The position numbers were made by a program, and so were the translations under genes. A DNA stretch of 64,000 nucleotides, from positions 1,116,001 to 1,180,000 of the forward strand of contig JBAIAA010000349.1 of NCBI GenBank assembly GCA_037893245.1. Direction: 5' to 3'. Below the pieces are notes generated by a model. The model did not search any database, was not told the DNA's origin, and worked only from the letters and a program-made list of their open reading frames with translations. Within the stretch, counting starts at the first letter, position 1. Each line of letters begins with the position of its first letter. Source of the DNA: Crossaster papposus. Its lineage: Eukaryota; Echinodermata; Asteroidea; Velatida; Solasteridae. Below, piece after piece: positions 21,409 to 32,928 of this stretch.

Positions 21409-23431
21409 ATGGTGCGTCAGTCAGGCAAGAAAAGGAAGTCCGTGCCTACTCGTTCACGCCCTGTCAATGTGAAGAAGGCCAGCACCCCACCCCCTGACAC
21501 TGACTCTGATGGTGAAGCTGCTGCTGCTGTGGTGGACCAGCCCCAAGGCCCTCAAGCCCCTCAAAGCCCTGCTGCTGAAGGCCGTGATGTTCAAGCCCCT
21601 GAAGGCCCTGGTGTTCAAGCCCCTGAAGGCCCTGATGTTCAAGCCCCTGAAGGCCCTGATGTTCAAGCCCCTGAAGGCCCTGATGTTCAAGCCCCTGAAG
21701 GCCCCGATGTTCAAGCCCCTGAAGGCCCCGATGTTCAAGCCCCTGAAGGCAAGCCCCTGAAGGCCCTGATGTTCAAGCCCCTGAAGGCCCTGATGTTCAA
21801 GCCCCTGAAGGCCCTGATGTTTAAGCCCCTGAAGGCCCCGATGTTCAAGCCCCTGAAGGCCCCGATGTTCAAGCCCCTGAAGGCCCTGATGTTCAAGCCC
21901 CTGAAGGCCCTGGTGTTCAAGCCCCTGAAGGCCCTGATGTTCAAGCCCCTGAAGGCCCCGATGTTCAAGCCCCTGAAGGCCCTGGTGTTCAAGCCCCTGA
22001 AGGCCCTGATGTTCAAGCCCCTGAAGGCCCTGATGTTCAAGCCCCTGAAGGCCCCGATGTTCAAGCCCCTCAAGGCCCCGATGTTCAAGCCCCTGAAGGC
22101 CCTGATGTTCAAGCCCCTGAAGGCCCTGGTGTTCAAGCCCCTGAAGGCCCCGATGTTCAAGCCCCTGAAGGCCCCGATGTTCAAGCCCTTGAAGGCCCTG
22201 GTGTTCAAGCCCCTGAAGGCCCCGATGTTCAAGCCCCTGAAGGCCCCGATGTTCAAGCCCCTGAAGGCCCCGATGTTCAAGCCCCTGAAGGCCCTGGTGT
22301 TCAAGCCCCTGAAGGTCCTGATGTTCAAGCCCCTGAAGGCCCCGATGTTCAAGCCCCTGAAGGCCCTGGTGTTCAAGCCCCTGAAGGCCCTGATGTTCAA
22401 GCCCATGAAGGCCCTGCTGAAGCCCCTGAAGGCACTGAACAAGCTCCAGCCAGAGGGAGGAAGAGGCAAAGGAAGAAGGGAGAGAGGAAACAGTACACCG
22501 TTTCCGAGGAGCATGAGGACGATGTGCTGGAATGGCTGAGGGAGAGCGAGTACATCTGGAGAAAGGGCAACAGACTGTATCGGGACACCAAGAAGAAGCA
22601 GGCAGCTTGGAGAGACAAGGCAGAGAGCCTGGGGTACACTGCAAAAGTACTCCTTGGATGGTGGAAGCACATGCACTCCTGGTATGGGAAGCTACACCTC
22701 AAGAAATCCGGGCAGGCCGCCGTCAAGCTCACTGACCGGGAGACGTACGTCGTAGTCAAGTGCAGTTTCCTGGAGGGTGAGATCCGCCACCGAGGAGCAG
22801 CCCCTCTGAGACCCCTCTCCCTCAGACAGCCCACAGACAGCCAGGCATATTCAAGCCAGGAGCCACCTACCCTGTCCAGATTGGTGTCTTCAGAGGGCCC
22901 CATAGCAGAGACCCCCTTGACAGCTGCACTCCCCATGGTGCCGAACTTGGAGGATCCCGTGGAGGATGACGCCCTGCTGTCACAAATGGAGGAACAAGCG
23001 GCAGCCACCAGAGGCCAACCCACCCCACCTCCACCACCAGATCCAGAGGACGCAGGCAGACAGGCAGACTGGAGGGCCAGGACGACAGTGTGTTGTTGGA
23101 GATCAGGGACACAATGAAGACCAGCACAGAACTTCTCTCTCAGCTGGTCGACTTGGACAGAGCATCCTCGGCCCGGAAGTCCTTCATGACCTACGTGAGC
23201 CAGACCCTGAGGGACCTGCCCGAGGTCGAGTACCATGTGATGAAGCAGAAGATCACAGCACTTCTCCACAACCCCCACGGCCCAGCTGAAGCTCGTCCTA
23301 CCCAGTCCAGGTCTGCTCCTCCACCCCAGGCGACGTCACAGCCCTTCCACGGCTTTCAACAGCCCCTCACCTACCAAGGCTACGACTACCAGGACTTCCC
23401 AAAGCAGAAGCAGAACTGTACGGCTTCATGA
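21409..23431 (+). pseudogene. Harbinger Myb/MADF-like DNA-binding protein, frameshifted
   Basis: Starts MVRQSGKKRKSVPTRSRP, a basic N-terminus. An 8-residue repeat PEGPDVQA, encoded by a 24-bp minisatellite, runs from about 21590 to 22430. One 14-bp unit near 21744-21757 (10 bp short) shifts the frame, so the rest reads PLKALMFK. The original frame resumes function downstream in a MADF/Myb-like domain at 22500-22790 (DDVLEWLRESEYIWRKGN, KQAAWRDKAESLG, LLGWWKHMHSWYGKL). An acidic/Pro-rich region follows, then after another frameshift near 23070 a helical C-terminus (EIRDTMKTSTELLSQL). Such proteins guide Harbinger transposase to DNA and the nucleus. Confidence 0.75.
21585..22432 (+). repeat. 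24-bp coding minisatellite, about 35 units
   Basis: Unit CCCCTGAAGGCCCTGATGTT plus CAAG, with C/T and G/A variants (GATGTT, GGTGTT, CCCGATG). Length is a multiple of three, so frames stay open on both strands, which produces long spurious ORFs here. One short unit breaks the gene's frame. Confidence 0.95.
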
Positions 23432-24291
23432 GGTAGGTTCTGAGGGAGAACGCGTCATCACCAACTATGAAGTAGGGCACATCTTGTGTGTCATTGGGAA
23501 GGGGGTCTGGACCTGAAAAACCCATGATGAGGTTGCGTTCCAGCCCATCCTTGAGGTCACTTGCGTTGTATATCTGGGCATCTGAAGCTGACCCGTTGCT
23601 TGAAGCATCGATGTAGATGAACTTGTAGTCAGCATCAACCATGGCAAAGAGGATGATACTGTAGAAGCCCTTGTAGTTGTAATAAGTGGACCCTGAGTTG
23701 GCTGGAGCTTTGCAGGCCACGTGCTTCCCATCTATGGCTCCAACGGTGTGGGGAAAGTTCCACCTCTGATACCAATCTTCTGCAAGTTGTCTCCAGCCTT
23801 GTTCAGTGGTGGGGCACCTGAGGAGCTCGTCCACGTATTCTTCAACGATGGCCTCTACCACTTCTCTGACGACTTTGCTGATGCTGTTGTGTGGCACCCT
23901 CCATGCATACTGCATGTTTCTGTATGTGGTTCCAGAGGCCAGGTGCCGCAGAGTCAGTGCCACCTTCAGTCCAGGGTCCAGGTTGGGACGGAAGTTGGTG
24001 CTAGGCTTGGTCAACCTGGGTCTCAGACACAAGTTCGTCAAACATGGCTGGTGGCATTCTCATGAAGTGATGGAATGCACGAGGGTCTTCATTCCTCAGC
24101 TCCACCATCAACTGGTCATACAGTCCAAACTCCTTTCTTCTCACGATCCATCCTCGGACCCACACAGCTCTTGGACGTCTCCTTCTTCTCCTTCTGTCTA
24201 AAACTTGATACAGTCTGAACAGGTTGTGGTTCTGCTGTTGAATGAGTGCAGCTATCATATGGACTCTTTGATCATCCATGGTGGAGAACAA
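23367..24291 (-). pseudogene. Harbinger transposase (HARBI1/DDE_4-like), frameshifted and C-terminally truncated
   Basis: The N-terminal part (24001-24291) has a basic linker with RRRRRRRPRAVWVR and AFHHFMRMPPAMFDELV. After a frameshift near 24020 the DDE nuclease continues: a LTLRHLASGTTYRNM segment, VGAIDGKHVACKAP (first Asp), DADYKFIYIDASSNGSASDA (second Asp) and YFIVGDDAFSLRTYLMKPY. It then ends abruptly in SASALGSPGSRSLGR. The usual following block with the last catalytic Glu (R-x-x-VENAFG in the family) is absent. The 3' ends of this gene and the plus-strand gene overlap at 23367-23431, consistent with a deletion between them. Confidence 0.85.
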
Positions 24292-25084
24292 TTGATGATG
24301 TTGAAGACCAAGACCAAGGGTGATGAGGTCTGTACACCACGGCTGCTCGACTCATACTGAGATCCAGATGATTTTCTCCCCCTTTTCATACAAAATATCG
24401 GTTGTCCGCTAGGTGTCCTTCTAGATACTCTAGACATACTCCAGACATCCTAAATATACGAGATACATCCCAGATACAAACGCTTTGTCCGTTTTGAATA
24501 CTTTATATACGAGATGCATACGCTTACATCCTTTCTATTTCCGTGCTACTAACGATGTATAGACGTTCCATGTACCTTATCTTTCCTCTCTCTTTCCGTT
24601 TTCAGCTGCAGCGGATGTGAGTTGCGAGGATGCCCAGAGGATGCAGAGAGGATACAGCGGACGTTTAGCGGATGATAACGGACATAGAACGTTTGTTGCT
24701 CGTATTTGTCGCGGATTTACATCGTACACGGCGGAAAGTTCATCCGTTCTAAAAGTTTTGTGCAGCTCAAAACTTTTTGCGCGGATGAAATCACAGTGGA
24801 CGGATGCTCGATGGATAGAGCGTATGAAACACGTATGCAATGAGTACACAACGGATGCATAGCGTTTTCCAACGGATGGCAAGATTTTTTTCCGTTTTAC
24901 ATCCTCTTTGCATCCGTAAGTGCAGTGGGACCGGGCCAAGTGTCAAAATACGCAGAACACTGGGTTATAAAAAATTAGACACTACCCATTCGGGCCGTTA
25001 ATTATTAGTTCATTTTTAAGTGTCTCGATACTTTTTGTGATGAGTATATAATGGTAACAGTGTTATAATTAGCACCCTAATAAG

Positions 25085-25275
25085 CAACCCCCCCCCCCCC
25101 TCTCTCTTTTGGGTGGTCGTTGTGTTTGCGGAATGTTGTGGTTTTTCGGGAATTCTGTTTAGGTTCTTTAGAGAGGTGGGGTGCGTTAGGTAACAATGGT
25201 CTAGAGAGTGGGGGGCTAAAGGGTGCGGGGGGGGGGGGGGGGGGGCAGTCTCATATCGCGCTGAGTGTATAGACG
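25085..25275 (-). repeat. remote relative of the AGCACGATATG MITE
   Basis: Shares the order of motifs with the family (C-run, GTTGTGTTTGCGGAAT, GGGAATTCTGTTTAGGTT, GCGTTAGGTAACAATGGT, ATCGCGCTGAGT) but is much diverged. It has a C tract at 25088-25100 and a G tract at 25229-25246. Confidence 0.5.
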
Positions 25276-25506
25276 ATGTGCCCTCTGACGTCACGTGTTT
25301 ATATCTGTATTCAAATGTGCCCGGCAGTGATGCGCACCCATCGTGTTTTACATGAAATTTGCTTAAAGAGTGACGTCGCAGGTCAGATCGCCTTTGAATT
25401 ATGTGACCTCTGATGTCATCTCAACCAAATTTATGTAAAACATGATTCGTGCGCATATTGACGGGCACATTTGAATACAGATGTAAACAGAGGCACATCG
25501 TCTATA
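25270..25506. repeat. palindromic element, ~100-bp arms
   Basis: 25270-25370 (TATAGACGATGTGCC...) pairs with 25430-25506 (...GGCACATCGTCTATA). The arms include ATTCAAATGTGCCCG and its complement. No coding content. Confidence 0.7.
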
Positions 25507-25675
25507 AGCGAGGCCGGTAGATTTCAACACCACGCAAACAAGTGATCTTTTTCCCTTGAAAAAAGAACAACTTCGACGATACAAATGCTTGCAGGATATT
25601 AAAAAGGGGTTATGGACGGATTCCAACCACAAACCTTCTGAACACTATTGTCTCTCTAGTCCAGGAAAAATACGT

Positions 25676-26365
25676 TTTGACCTCAAACAAATTGCAACAG
25701 ATTGTTTTTCACCACAGTGCACTTCTATAAGGTCCATAGAATGACATACTAAAAATCTACAAAAATCCAAGTGGTGGAAATATGACTAATTTGCATAAAT
25801 CGTTAATCCCTGCCGCGTAATATTATTATTCCCATATTTGGGTATATATATATATATATTTTTTTTTTAAAGTGTATTTTGGTGATTCTACTTAATATCA
25901 CAATGTTATCATTGTTTATATGATTTTCCATAAGGTTTTAATAGGATAACTGTGCCAATGAGCAACTTGGTGAATTTGAAGCACGTCAATACTGACTACT
26001 TGATGATATCTGGAGACAGTGTAATATGCGCACATTTATAGGGTCACGAAGTTGTTATTTTTGATAATTTTTGATAATGTTTTCATAATTATTCAGTCAC
26101 TTATATGATTTAGCAAATGTTATTAAAGTAAGGATATGTAAGTAGAATCACCAAAATAAACTTTTCAAAAAATGAAAAATATATATATATACCCAAATAT
26201 GGGAATACATATATTACGCGGCAGGGATTAACGATTTATGCAAATTAGTCATATTTCCACCACTTGGATTTTTGTAGATTTTTAGTATGTCATTCTAGGG
26301 ACCTTATAGAAGTGCACTGTGGTGAAAAACAATCTGTTGCAATTTGTTTGAGGTCAACAAAACAA
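25676..26365. repeat. long palindromic element, ~200-bp arms
   Basis: The left arm 25676-25852 and right arm 26183-26365 are reverse complements (GCAAATTAGTCATATTTCC..., CGCGGCAGGGATTAACG...). Flanking loop segments also pair (GTGATTCTACTT / AAGTAGAATCAC). Parts recur at 26905-27210 and 63765-63900, so this is a dispersed family. No ORF. Confidence 0.8.
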
Positions 26366-26661
26366 AATTATGTATTTTGACTGGAGGACTACTCTCTAAC
26401 CACTCTACCACGTAAGTTGCTTAGAACGGCATTCCATTTTCTTCTTTTGTACCCATCAGATTTAATACTGTCGTACTTGTTGCGTAATACATTATAATAT
26501 AATTATACCCTATAATTTGCACGCATCTGTGATGTCTCCAGATTTCATCAAGTAGTCAGTAAGGATGAACTTCAAAATCACTAAGTTGCTTACTGGCACA
26601 GTTATCCTATTAAATCTTATTGAAAATGTTATGAACAATGATAACATTGTTGTATTTAGCC

Positions 26662-26911
26662 TAGCAAACAAAAACTGGGGAAAAATGGTGTGTCCATAAA
26701 TTGGGCTAAAAAGTAGGTGAGATACTTGAACAAGTTCAAGGAAACCCCCAAAATTAAGGATTTGTTGTTGCTTACAATAATCATATCTACTTTAAAATGT
26801 ATTTTGGGGATTTCCTTGCACTTGTTCAAGTCTCCCATGTTAGGCAACCCTTTAACTACTTTTTAGCCCAATTTACGGACACACCATTTTTCTCAGTTTG
26901 TGTTTGCTGGG
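26662..26911. repeat. hairpin MITE, copy 1
   Basis: The ends pair (AACTGGGGAAAAATGGTGTG with CACACCATTTTTCTCAGTTT). The arms include TTGGGCTAAAAAGTAG and its complement. A related copy is at about 63570-63765. Both sit next to the same palindromic family, so one was probably inserted in the other before both spread. Confidence 0.7.
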
Positions 26912-27568
26912 ATAAATATCAAAATGTTATTATTGTTCATATGATTTTTCATAAGGTTTTAATATGATAACTGTACCAGTAAGCAACTTGGTGAATTGGA
27001 AGCTCACCAATACTGACTATGTTGACATAGTTATTCAGTCACTTATATGCTTTAGAAAATGTTATTAAAGTAAGGATATGTAAGTATAATCACCCCCCCA
27101 AAAAAATAAAACAAATAATAATAAATAAATAAAAACAAAAAATAATAATATACCCAAATATAGGAATAAATATATTACGCGACAGGGATTAACGATTTAT
27201 GCAAATTAGTCATATTACCATAGGGACAGGGCTAGGGTAACCTGTTGTTTGAGACTTGGCAAAGCTGGGGGAGATTAAAGGGTTTGCATACCGGGGGTAT
27301 GTTTTATGCCAGTCGGCGTGAGTACATCCCTAGCCCTGATCATTAAGCTAGCTGTCCCCAGAGACGTTAAATTGGTATAATTATTGTGTCTAAAGTCCAG
27401 TGAGAATTATTCTGATCGTTCTGTTCAGTGAGGATTAATTCTGGTTATTGTGGAGCTTCTTTACCTTTGTGTGAGGGTTATTGCAAGTACCCCACTCCCC
27501 CATAAGTGTTACTTTATTTGCAAGTAAAGACCTGTAAGGATTTATATTGTTATTAGTTATTATAATTG

Positions 27569-30500
27569 AGTGGTGCAGTTGACCACAGTAAAGACTACTT
27601 GGAGCCAAGTTATTTATAGTGATGCAGTTGACAACAGTGAGGACTACTTGCAGCCAAGTTATTTATAGTGGTGGAGTTGACCACAGTGAGGCCTAATAGG
27701 AGCCAAGTTATTTATAGTGGTGCAGTTGACCACAGTGAGAACTAATTGGAGCCATGTTATTTATAGTGATGCAGTTGATCACAGTAAGAACTACTTGGAG
27801 CCAAGTTATTTATAGTGGTGCAGTTGACCACAGTGAGAACTACTTGGAGCCAAGTTATTTATAGTGGTGCAGTTGGCCACAGTGAGGACTACTTGGAGCC
27901 AAGTTATTTATAGTGGTGCAGTTGGCCACAGTGAGGACTACTTGGAGCCAAGTTATTTATAGTGATGCAGTTGACCACAGTGAGAACTACTTGGAGCCAA
28001 GTTATTTATAGTGATGCAGTTGACCACAGTGAGGACTACTTGGAGCCAAGGTATTTGTAGTGATGCAATTGATCACAGTGAGAACTAATTGGAGCCAAGT
28101 TATTTATAGTGATGCAGTTGACCACAGTGAGGACTACTTGGAGCCAAGTTATTTATAGTGGAGCAGTTGACAACAGTGAGAACTACTTGGAGCCAAGTTA
28201 TTTATAGTGGTGCAGTTGGCCACAGGGAGGACTACTTGGAGCCAAGTTATTTATAGTGGTGCAGTTGGCCACAGTGAGGACTACTTGGAGCCAAGTTATT
28301 TATAGTGATGCAGTTTACCACAGTGAGAACTACTTGGAGCCAAGTTATTTATAGTGATGCAGTTGACCACAGTGAGGACTACTTGGAGCCAAGTTATTTA
28401 TAGTGATGCAGTTGACCACAGTGAGGACTACTTGGAGCCAAGTTTTTTATAGTGGAGCAGTTGACAACAGTGAGGACTACTTCGAGCCAAGTTATTTATA
28501 GTGGAGCAGTTGACAACAGTGAGGACTACTTGGAGCCAAGTTATTTATAGTGGTGGAGTTGACCACAGTGAGGACTAATTGGAGCCAAGTTATTTATAGT
28601 GGTGCAGTTGACCACAGTGAGGACTACTTAAGGCCAAGTTATTTATAGTGATGCAGTTGACAACAGTGAGGACTACTTGGAGCCAAGTTATTTATAGTGG
28701 TGGAGTTGACCACAGTGAGGACTAATTGGAGCCAAGTTATTTATAGTGGTGCAGTTGGCCACAGTGGGGACTACTCGGAGCCAAGTTATTTATAGTGATG
28801 CAGTTGATCACAGTGAGAACTAATTGGAGCCAAGTTATTTATAGTGATGCAGTTGACCACAGTGAGGACTACTTGGAGCCAAGTTATTTATAGTGATGCA
28901 GTTGACCACAGTGAGGACTACTTGGAGCCAAGTTATTTATAGTGGAGCAGTTGACAACAGTGAGAACTACTTGGAGCCAAGTTATTTATAGTGGTGCAGT
29001 TGGCCACAGTGAGGACTACTTGGAGCCAAGTTATTTATAGTGGTGGAGTTGACCACAGTGAGGACTAATAGGAGCCAAGTTATTTATAGTGGTGCAGTTG
29101 ACCACAGTGAGAACTAATTGCAGTCAAGTTATTTATAGTGATGCAGTTGATCACAGTAAGAACTACTTAGAGCCAAGTTATTTATAGTGGTGCAGTTGAC
29201 CACAGTGAGAACTACTTGGAGCCAAGTTATTTATAGTGGTGCAGTTGGCCACAGTGAGGACTACTTGGAGCCAAGTTATTTATAGTGGTGCAGTTGGCCA
29301 CAGTGAGGACTACTTGGAGCCAAGTTATTTATATTGGTGCAGTGGACCACAGTGAGGACTACTTGGAGCCAAGTTATTTATAGTGGTGGAGTTGACCACA
29401 GTGAGGACTAATTGGAGCCAAGTTATTTATAGTGATGCAGTTGACCACAGTGAGGACTACTTGGAGCCAAGGTATTTATAGTGGTGCAGTTGACCACAGT
29501 GAGAACTAATTGGAGCCAAGTTATTTATAGTGATGCAGTTCATCACAGTAAGAACAACTTGGAGCCAAGTTATTTATAGTGATGCAGTTGACCACAGTGA
29601 GGACTACTTCGAGCCAAGTTATTTATAGTGATGCAGTTGACCACAGTGAGGACTACTTGGAGCCAAGGTATTTGTAGTGATGCAGTTGATCACAGTGAGA
29701 ACTAATTGGAGCCAAGTTATTTATAGTGATGCAGTTGACCACAGTGAGGACTACTTGGAGCCAAGTTATTTATAGTGATGCAGTTGACCACAGTGAGGAC
29801 TACTTGGAGCCAAGTTATTTATAGTGGAGCAGTTGACAACAGTGAGAACTACTTGGAGCCAAGTTATTTATAGTGGTGCAGTTGGCCACAGTGAGGACTA
29901 CTTGGAGCCAAGTTATTTATAGTGATGCAGTTTACCACAGTGAGAACTACTTGGAGCCAAGTTATTTATAGTGATGCAGTTGACCACAGTGAGGACTACT
30001 TGGAGCCAAGTTATTTATAGTGATGCAGTTGACCACAGTGAGGACTACTTGGAGCCAAGTTATTTATAGTGGAGCAGTTGACAACAGTGAGAACTACTTG
30101 GAGCCAAGTTATTTATAGTGGTGCAGTTGGCCACAGTGAGGACTACTTGGAGCCAAGTTATTTATAGTGGTGCAGTTGGCCACAGTAAGAACTACTTGGA
30201 GCCAAGTTATTTATAGTGATGCAGTTGGCCACAGTGAGGACTACTTGGAGCCAAGTTATTTATAGTGGTGGAGTTGACCACAGTGAGGACTAATTGGAGC
30301 CAAGTTATTTATAGTGGTGGAGTTGACCACAGTGAGGACCAATTGGAGCCAAGTTATTTATAGTGGTGGAGGGGACCACAGTGAGGACTAATTGGAGCCA
30401 AGTTATTTATAGTGGTGCAGTGGACCACAGTGAGGACTACTTGGAGCCAGGTTATTTATAGTGATGCTGTTGACCATAGTGAGGACTACTAATTGGAGCC

Positions 30501-30851
30501 AAGTTATTTATAGTGGTGCAGTTGACCACAGTGAGGACTACTTGGAGCCAAGTTATTTATAGTGATGCAGTTGACCATAGTGAGGACTACTTGGAGCCAG
30601 GTTATTTATAGTGATGCAGTTGACCATAGTGAGGACTACTAATTGGAGCCAAGTTATTTAAAGTGATGTTGTTGACCACAGTGAGGACTACTTGGAGCCA
30701 AGTTATTTATAGTGATGAAGTTGACCACAGTGAAGACTACTTGGAGCCAGGTTATTTATAGTGATGCAGTTGACCATAGTGAGGACTACTTTCAGCCAAT
30801 GTATTTATTGTGGTTCAGTTGACCACAGTGAGGACTGCTTTGAGCTAAGTT
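27569..30851 (+). repeat. 49-bp minisatellite, about 66 units
   Basis: Unit GTGATGCAGTTGACCACAGT + GAGGACTACTTGGAGCCAAG + TTATTTATA. Variants alternate at the start (GTGATGCAG, GTGGTGCAG, GTGGAGCAG, GTGGTGGAG) and in GACC/GGCC/GACA, and blocks of the same variant order recur (for example 28085-28500 against 29690-30100), indicating higher-order duplication. Units decay at both ends. GTGGT...ACCAC inside each unit can form a short hairpin. Not coding. Confidence 0.97.
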
Positions 30852-30859
30852 TATTTTAA

Positions 30860-31620
30860 CAAGCGAGGATTATCATTGTATAAATGTATTGATTGCTTAT
30901 AAAGATAATTGAAGCTTTGATCAATGAAGAATAAGAGCAATCATACTCGTCCTTGGAATCTGTTGTCACCCAGGTTTAATTGCATTGTGTGAGGACTATT
31001 AGGACCAATTAATTAGTGCTCTGATTATATTACATTCAAGTTACCCCCTCAGTCACATAACCGTCGTATATTTTCACCCAACGAACTGCCTCTATGCTAA
31101 GTCCGCTGTTTATAAATTGTCCCCCTCCCCCCTTGCGTCTGGATAGCCGCTCATCCTCGCGTAAGGCTATGAATATTTGTGTGTGATAATAGGCGTTGGT
31201 ACGGTTGGAGTCCTGGGATCACTAAGATCAGTCCTGGAAGGTCTCCCCGCCGACGTCGTTCCACCACAGTATGTTTGTTGATCCTTGATAACTTCAATAT
31301 GTACGATTTGGTTTCGATCTATGGTAATAAAAACCACCTAACAGAACCGTTGTGAAATTGTGCCTGGTTATAAACTTTACGCGGAAATGGAAAGCCGTTA
31401 AAATTAAGTCGTTATTTTTATGAAATGTGCTTTTGTAGAAATACAATTGAGTTTTCATTACTAACGCGGCAACACTTATTTTCTGGCAGAAATAGAAACC
31501 AGTAAAACATTAACCAGTCTTAGTACACAAACCAAATGTGTGTGTGTGTATATATATATAATACAAGTGTGTTTCTGGGAACAAGATGTGTTTCTTAAAA
31601 GTCCCCTCTCGACGAGTGAT
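30860..31620. other. non-coding flank of the minisatellite
   Basis: AT-rich, with a TG/TA microsatellite near 31538-31562. No gene recognised. Confidence 0.4.
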
Positions 31621-31626
31621 GTTTAT

Positions 31627-31757
31627 ATACCCAGCACGATATGTGGCAGAGGGGTACCCCCTCTTATCCCTATACTTTATACGTACTCAACACTATTGTA
31701 ACCTAGCCCATCCCCCCTTGAAACCTAAAAGGAATTCCTGAGATTCCGGGAACACAA
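31627..31757 (+). repeat. AGCACGATATGTGGCAG MITE, copy 2 (truncated)
   Basis: Matches 17570 onward from TATACCCAGCACGATATG to GGGAACACAA, then the similarity stops, so the 3' terminus is missing. Confidence 0.85.
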
Positions 31758-31937
31758 AATGAGGCACAAAAATAACGAAATAAACCAACTTTAAAAGAAA
31801 ACAGGATTTAAAATATCGCATTTGTAAATAATTTAGTGATATAACGTGTTGCGTATTTTGTGTTCTGCTGATATGAATATATCGTTATTGATTTAGGTAT
31901 TTTGGTGTTAATTCTAGTAGTAGCGTCAATTCTTCCA

Positions 31938-32928
31938 AATAGGCACTTGGGGAGACAAATTAGCGTAAGCTTTTAGGTAATAAGGAGACAGTGGCACTTA
32001 GGGAGACATTTCAGTGTCTCCCTAAGTGTCTAGCTACCCTAAAAAAACAATATTTGGGAGTTATTTGTGTCCTAGAACGACAGATTTTGGTCTATATAGC
32101 ATATATCTCGAAGATCTTAGAGAAAAGGGTTAGGGTAAACAAGTTAGTGCTGTTTTAAAGATGGACTACAACGAAAACTCAAACATTAAATTTATTATCG
32201 GACCTTGTTTATGTTGTGTTCAGGTAACACTTTATTGTTACAGTCATGTTTTTCTCTAAATAATTTTGTTGCAATTTGACCGAAAAAATTAGACCTCGAT
32301 TCTTCGATTTTGAAATTTCCCGCCCTGTACTGGTTCCCGGCAAAGATCCACTGAAAACCACAATGAAATCCACGATATAGTACCAGCGGACTTGTAAACC
32401 AGCGAAAAGTGATGACGTACTACCCATGAAAACGCATACATGGTGGCCCTGAAGGGACTCCGCAGATCGCGAATATCGACGTCAAATTTGACGTCAATAT
32501 TCACGACTTTCCAAAAAAGTATCGAATATTGACGTCAAATTTGACGTCGATATTCACGACTTTCCCCAAAAGTCGCGAATATTGACGTCAATTTTGACGT
32601 CAATATTCGCGATCTGCGGAGTCCCTTCAGGGCCACCATATGTATGCGTTTTCCTGGGTAGTACGTCACACACAAAGTATGAATTATTCATGAGTTAAGG
32701 GCTTTTGCTGAAACTGAGTTTTTCTGGGTCGTAGAACGCCGATCAATTTTGTTGTTTTTTGCATGAAGGACCAAGATTTATTGAATACTAATGATATATT
32801 AGTAATCATTATACATTTCTCGAACAAAAAACAGCAACACAGCCTTTATCATTATTCCGTTGTAGTCCATCTTTAAGTTTGTGTACATCTCTATGGGATT
32901 GTCTCCCTAAGTGCCTATTTGGAGGTAT
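31938..32928. mobile_element. nested palindromic element
   Basis: The outer ends pair (CAAATAGGCACTTGGGGAGA at about 31938 with TCTCCCTAAGTGCCTATTTG at about 32928), and AAAGATGGACTACAACG (32157) pairs with CGTTGTAGTCCATCTTT (32863). In the centre is a tighter palindrome, 32409-32671. No ORF of coding character. Confidence 0.65.
32409..32671. repeat. palindrome with clustered TGACGTCA sites
   Basis: The arms GTGATGACGTACTACCCATG... and ...GGGTAGTACGTCAC pair for about 65 bp. The core (32476-32605) holds three copies of a self-palindrome of type ATTGACGTCAAATTTGACGT+CAAT separated by ACTTTCC-AAAAGT spacers. Each carries one or two perfect TGACGTCA octamers, the binding site of CREB/ATF bZIP proteins. 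Confidence 0.85.

Larger units (their letters stand above)
20857..24937. mobile_element. Harbinger-type DNA transposon
   Basis: The ends are a perfect 15-bp inverted repeat (GGCCCGGTCCCACTG / CAGTGGGACCGGGCC). Both subterminal regions (20880-21290, 24600-24920) are packed with AGCGGATG-like motifs, plausible transposase-binding sites. It carries two convergent genes, a Myb/MADF-like DNA-binding protein (+) and a transposase (-), the standard Harbinger pair. The target duplication is unclear (AAA on the left, AAG on the right). Both genes are damaged. Confidence 0.85.
20501..25045. mobile_element. palindromic element interrupted by Harbinger
   Basis: 20501-20536 (ACTCATCACAAAAAGTATCG...) is the reverse complement of 25010-25045, and similarity continues through a GTTCTGCGTATTT/AAATACGCAGAAC pair. 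It is flanked by AT-rich sequence on both sides. Inside the left arm is another hairpin (20629-20725 against 20752-20853) with a CTGCTT microsatellite at its tip. The Harbinger element at 20857 separates the two arms by 4 kb. Confidence 0.75.

Noticed and set aside
21454..22676. Long minus-strand ORFs (300-396 residues) opposite the 24-bp array
   Set aside because: They are products of a repeat whose period is a multiple of three. The plus strand has the biologically sensible flanks (basic N-terminus, MADF-like domain).
27569..30851. CRISPR-like array
   Set aside because: Repeats are adjacent without unique spacers, there are no cas genes and the DNA is eukaryotic. It is a minisatellite.
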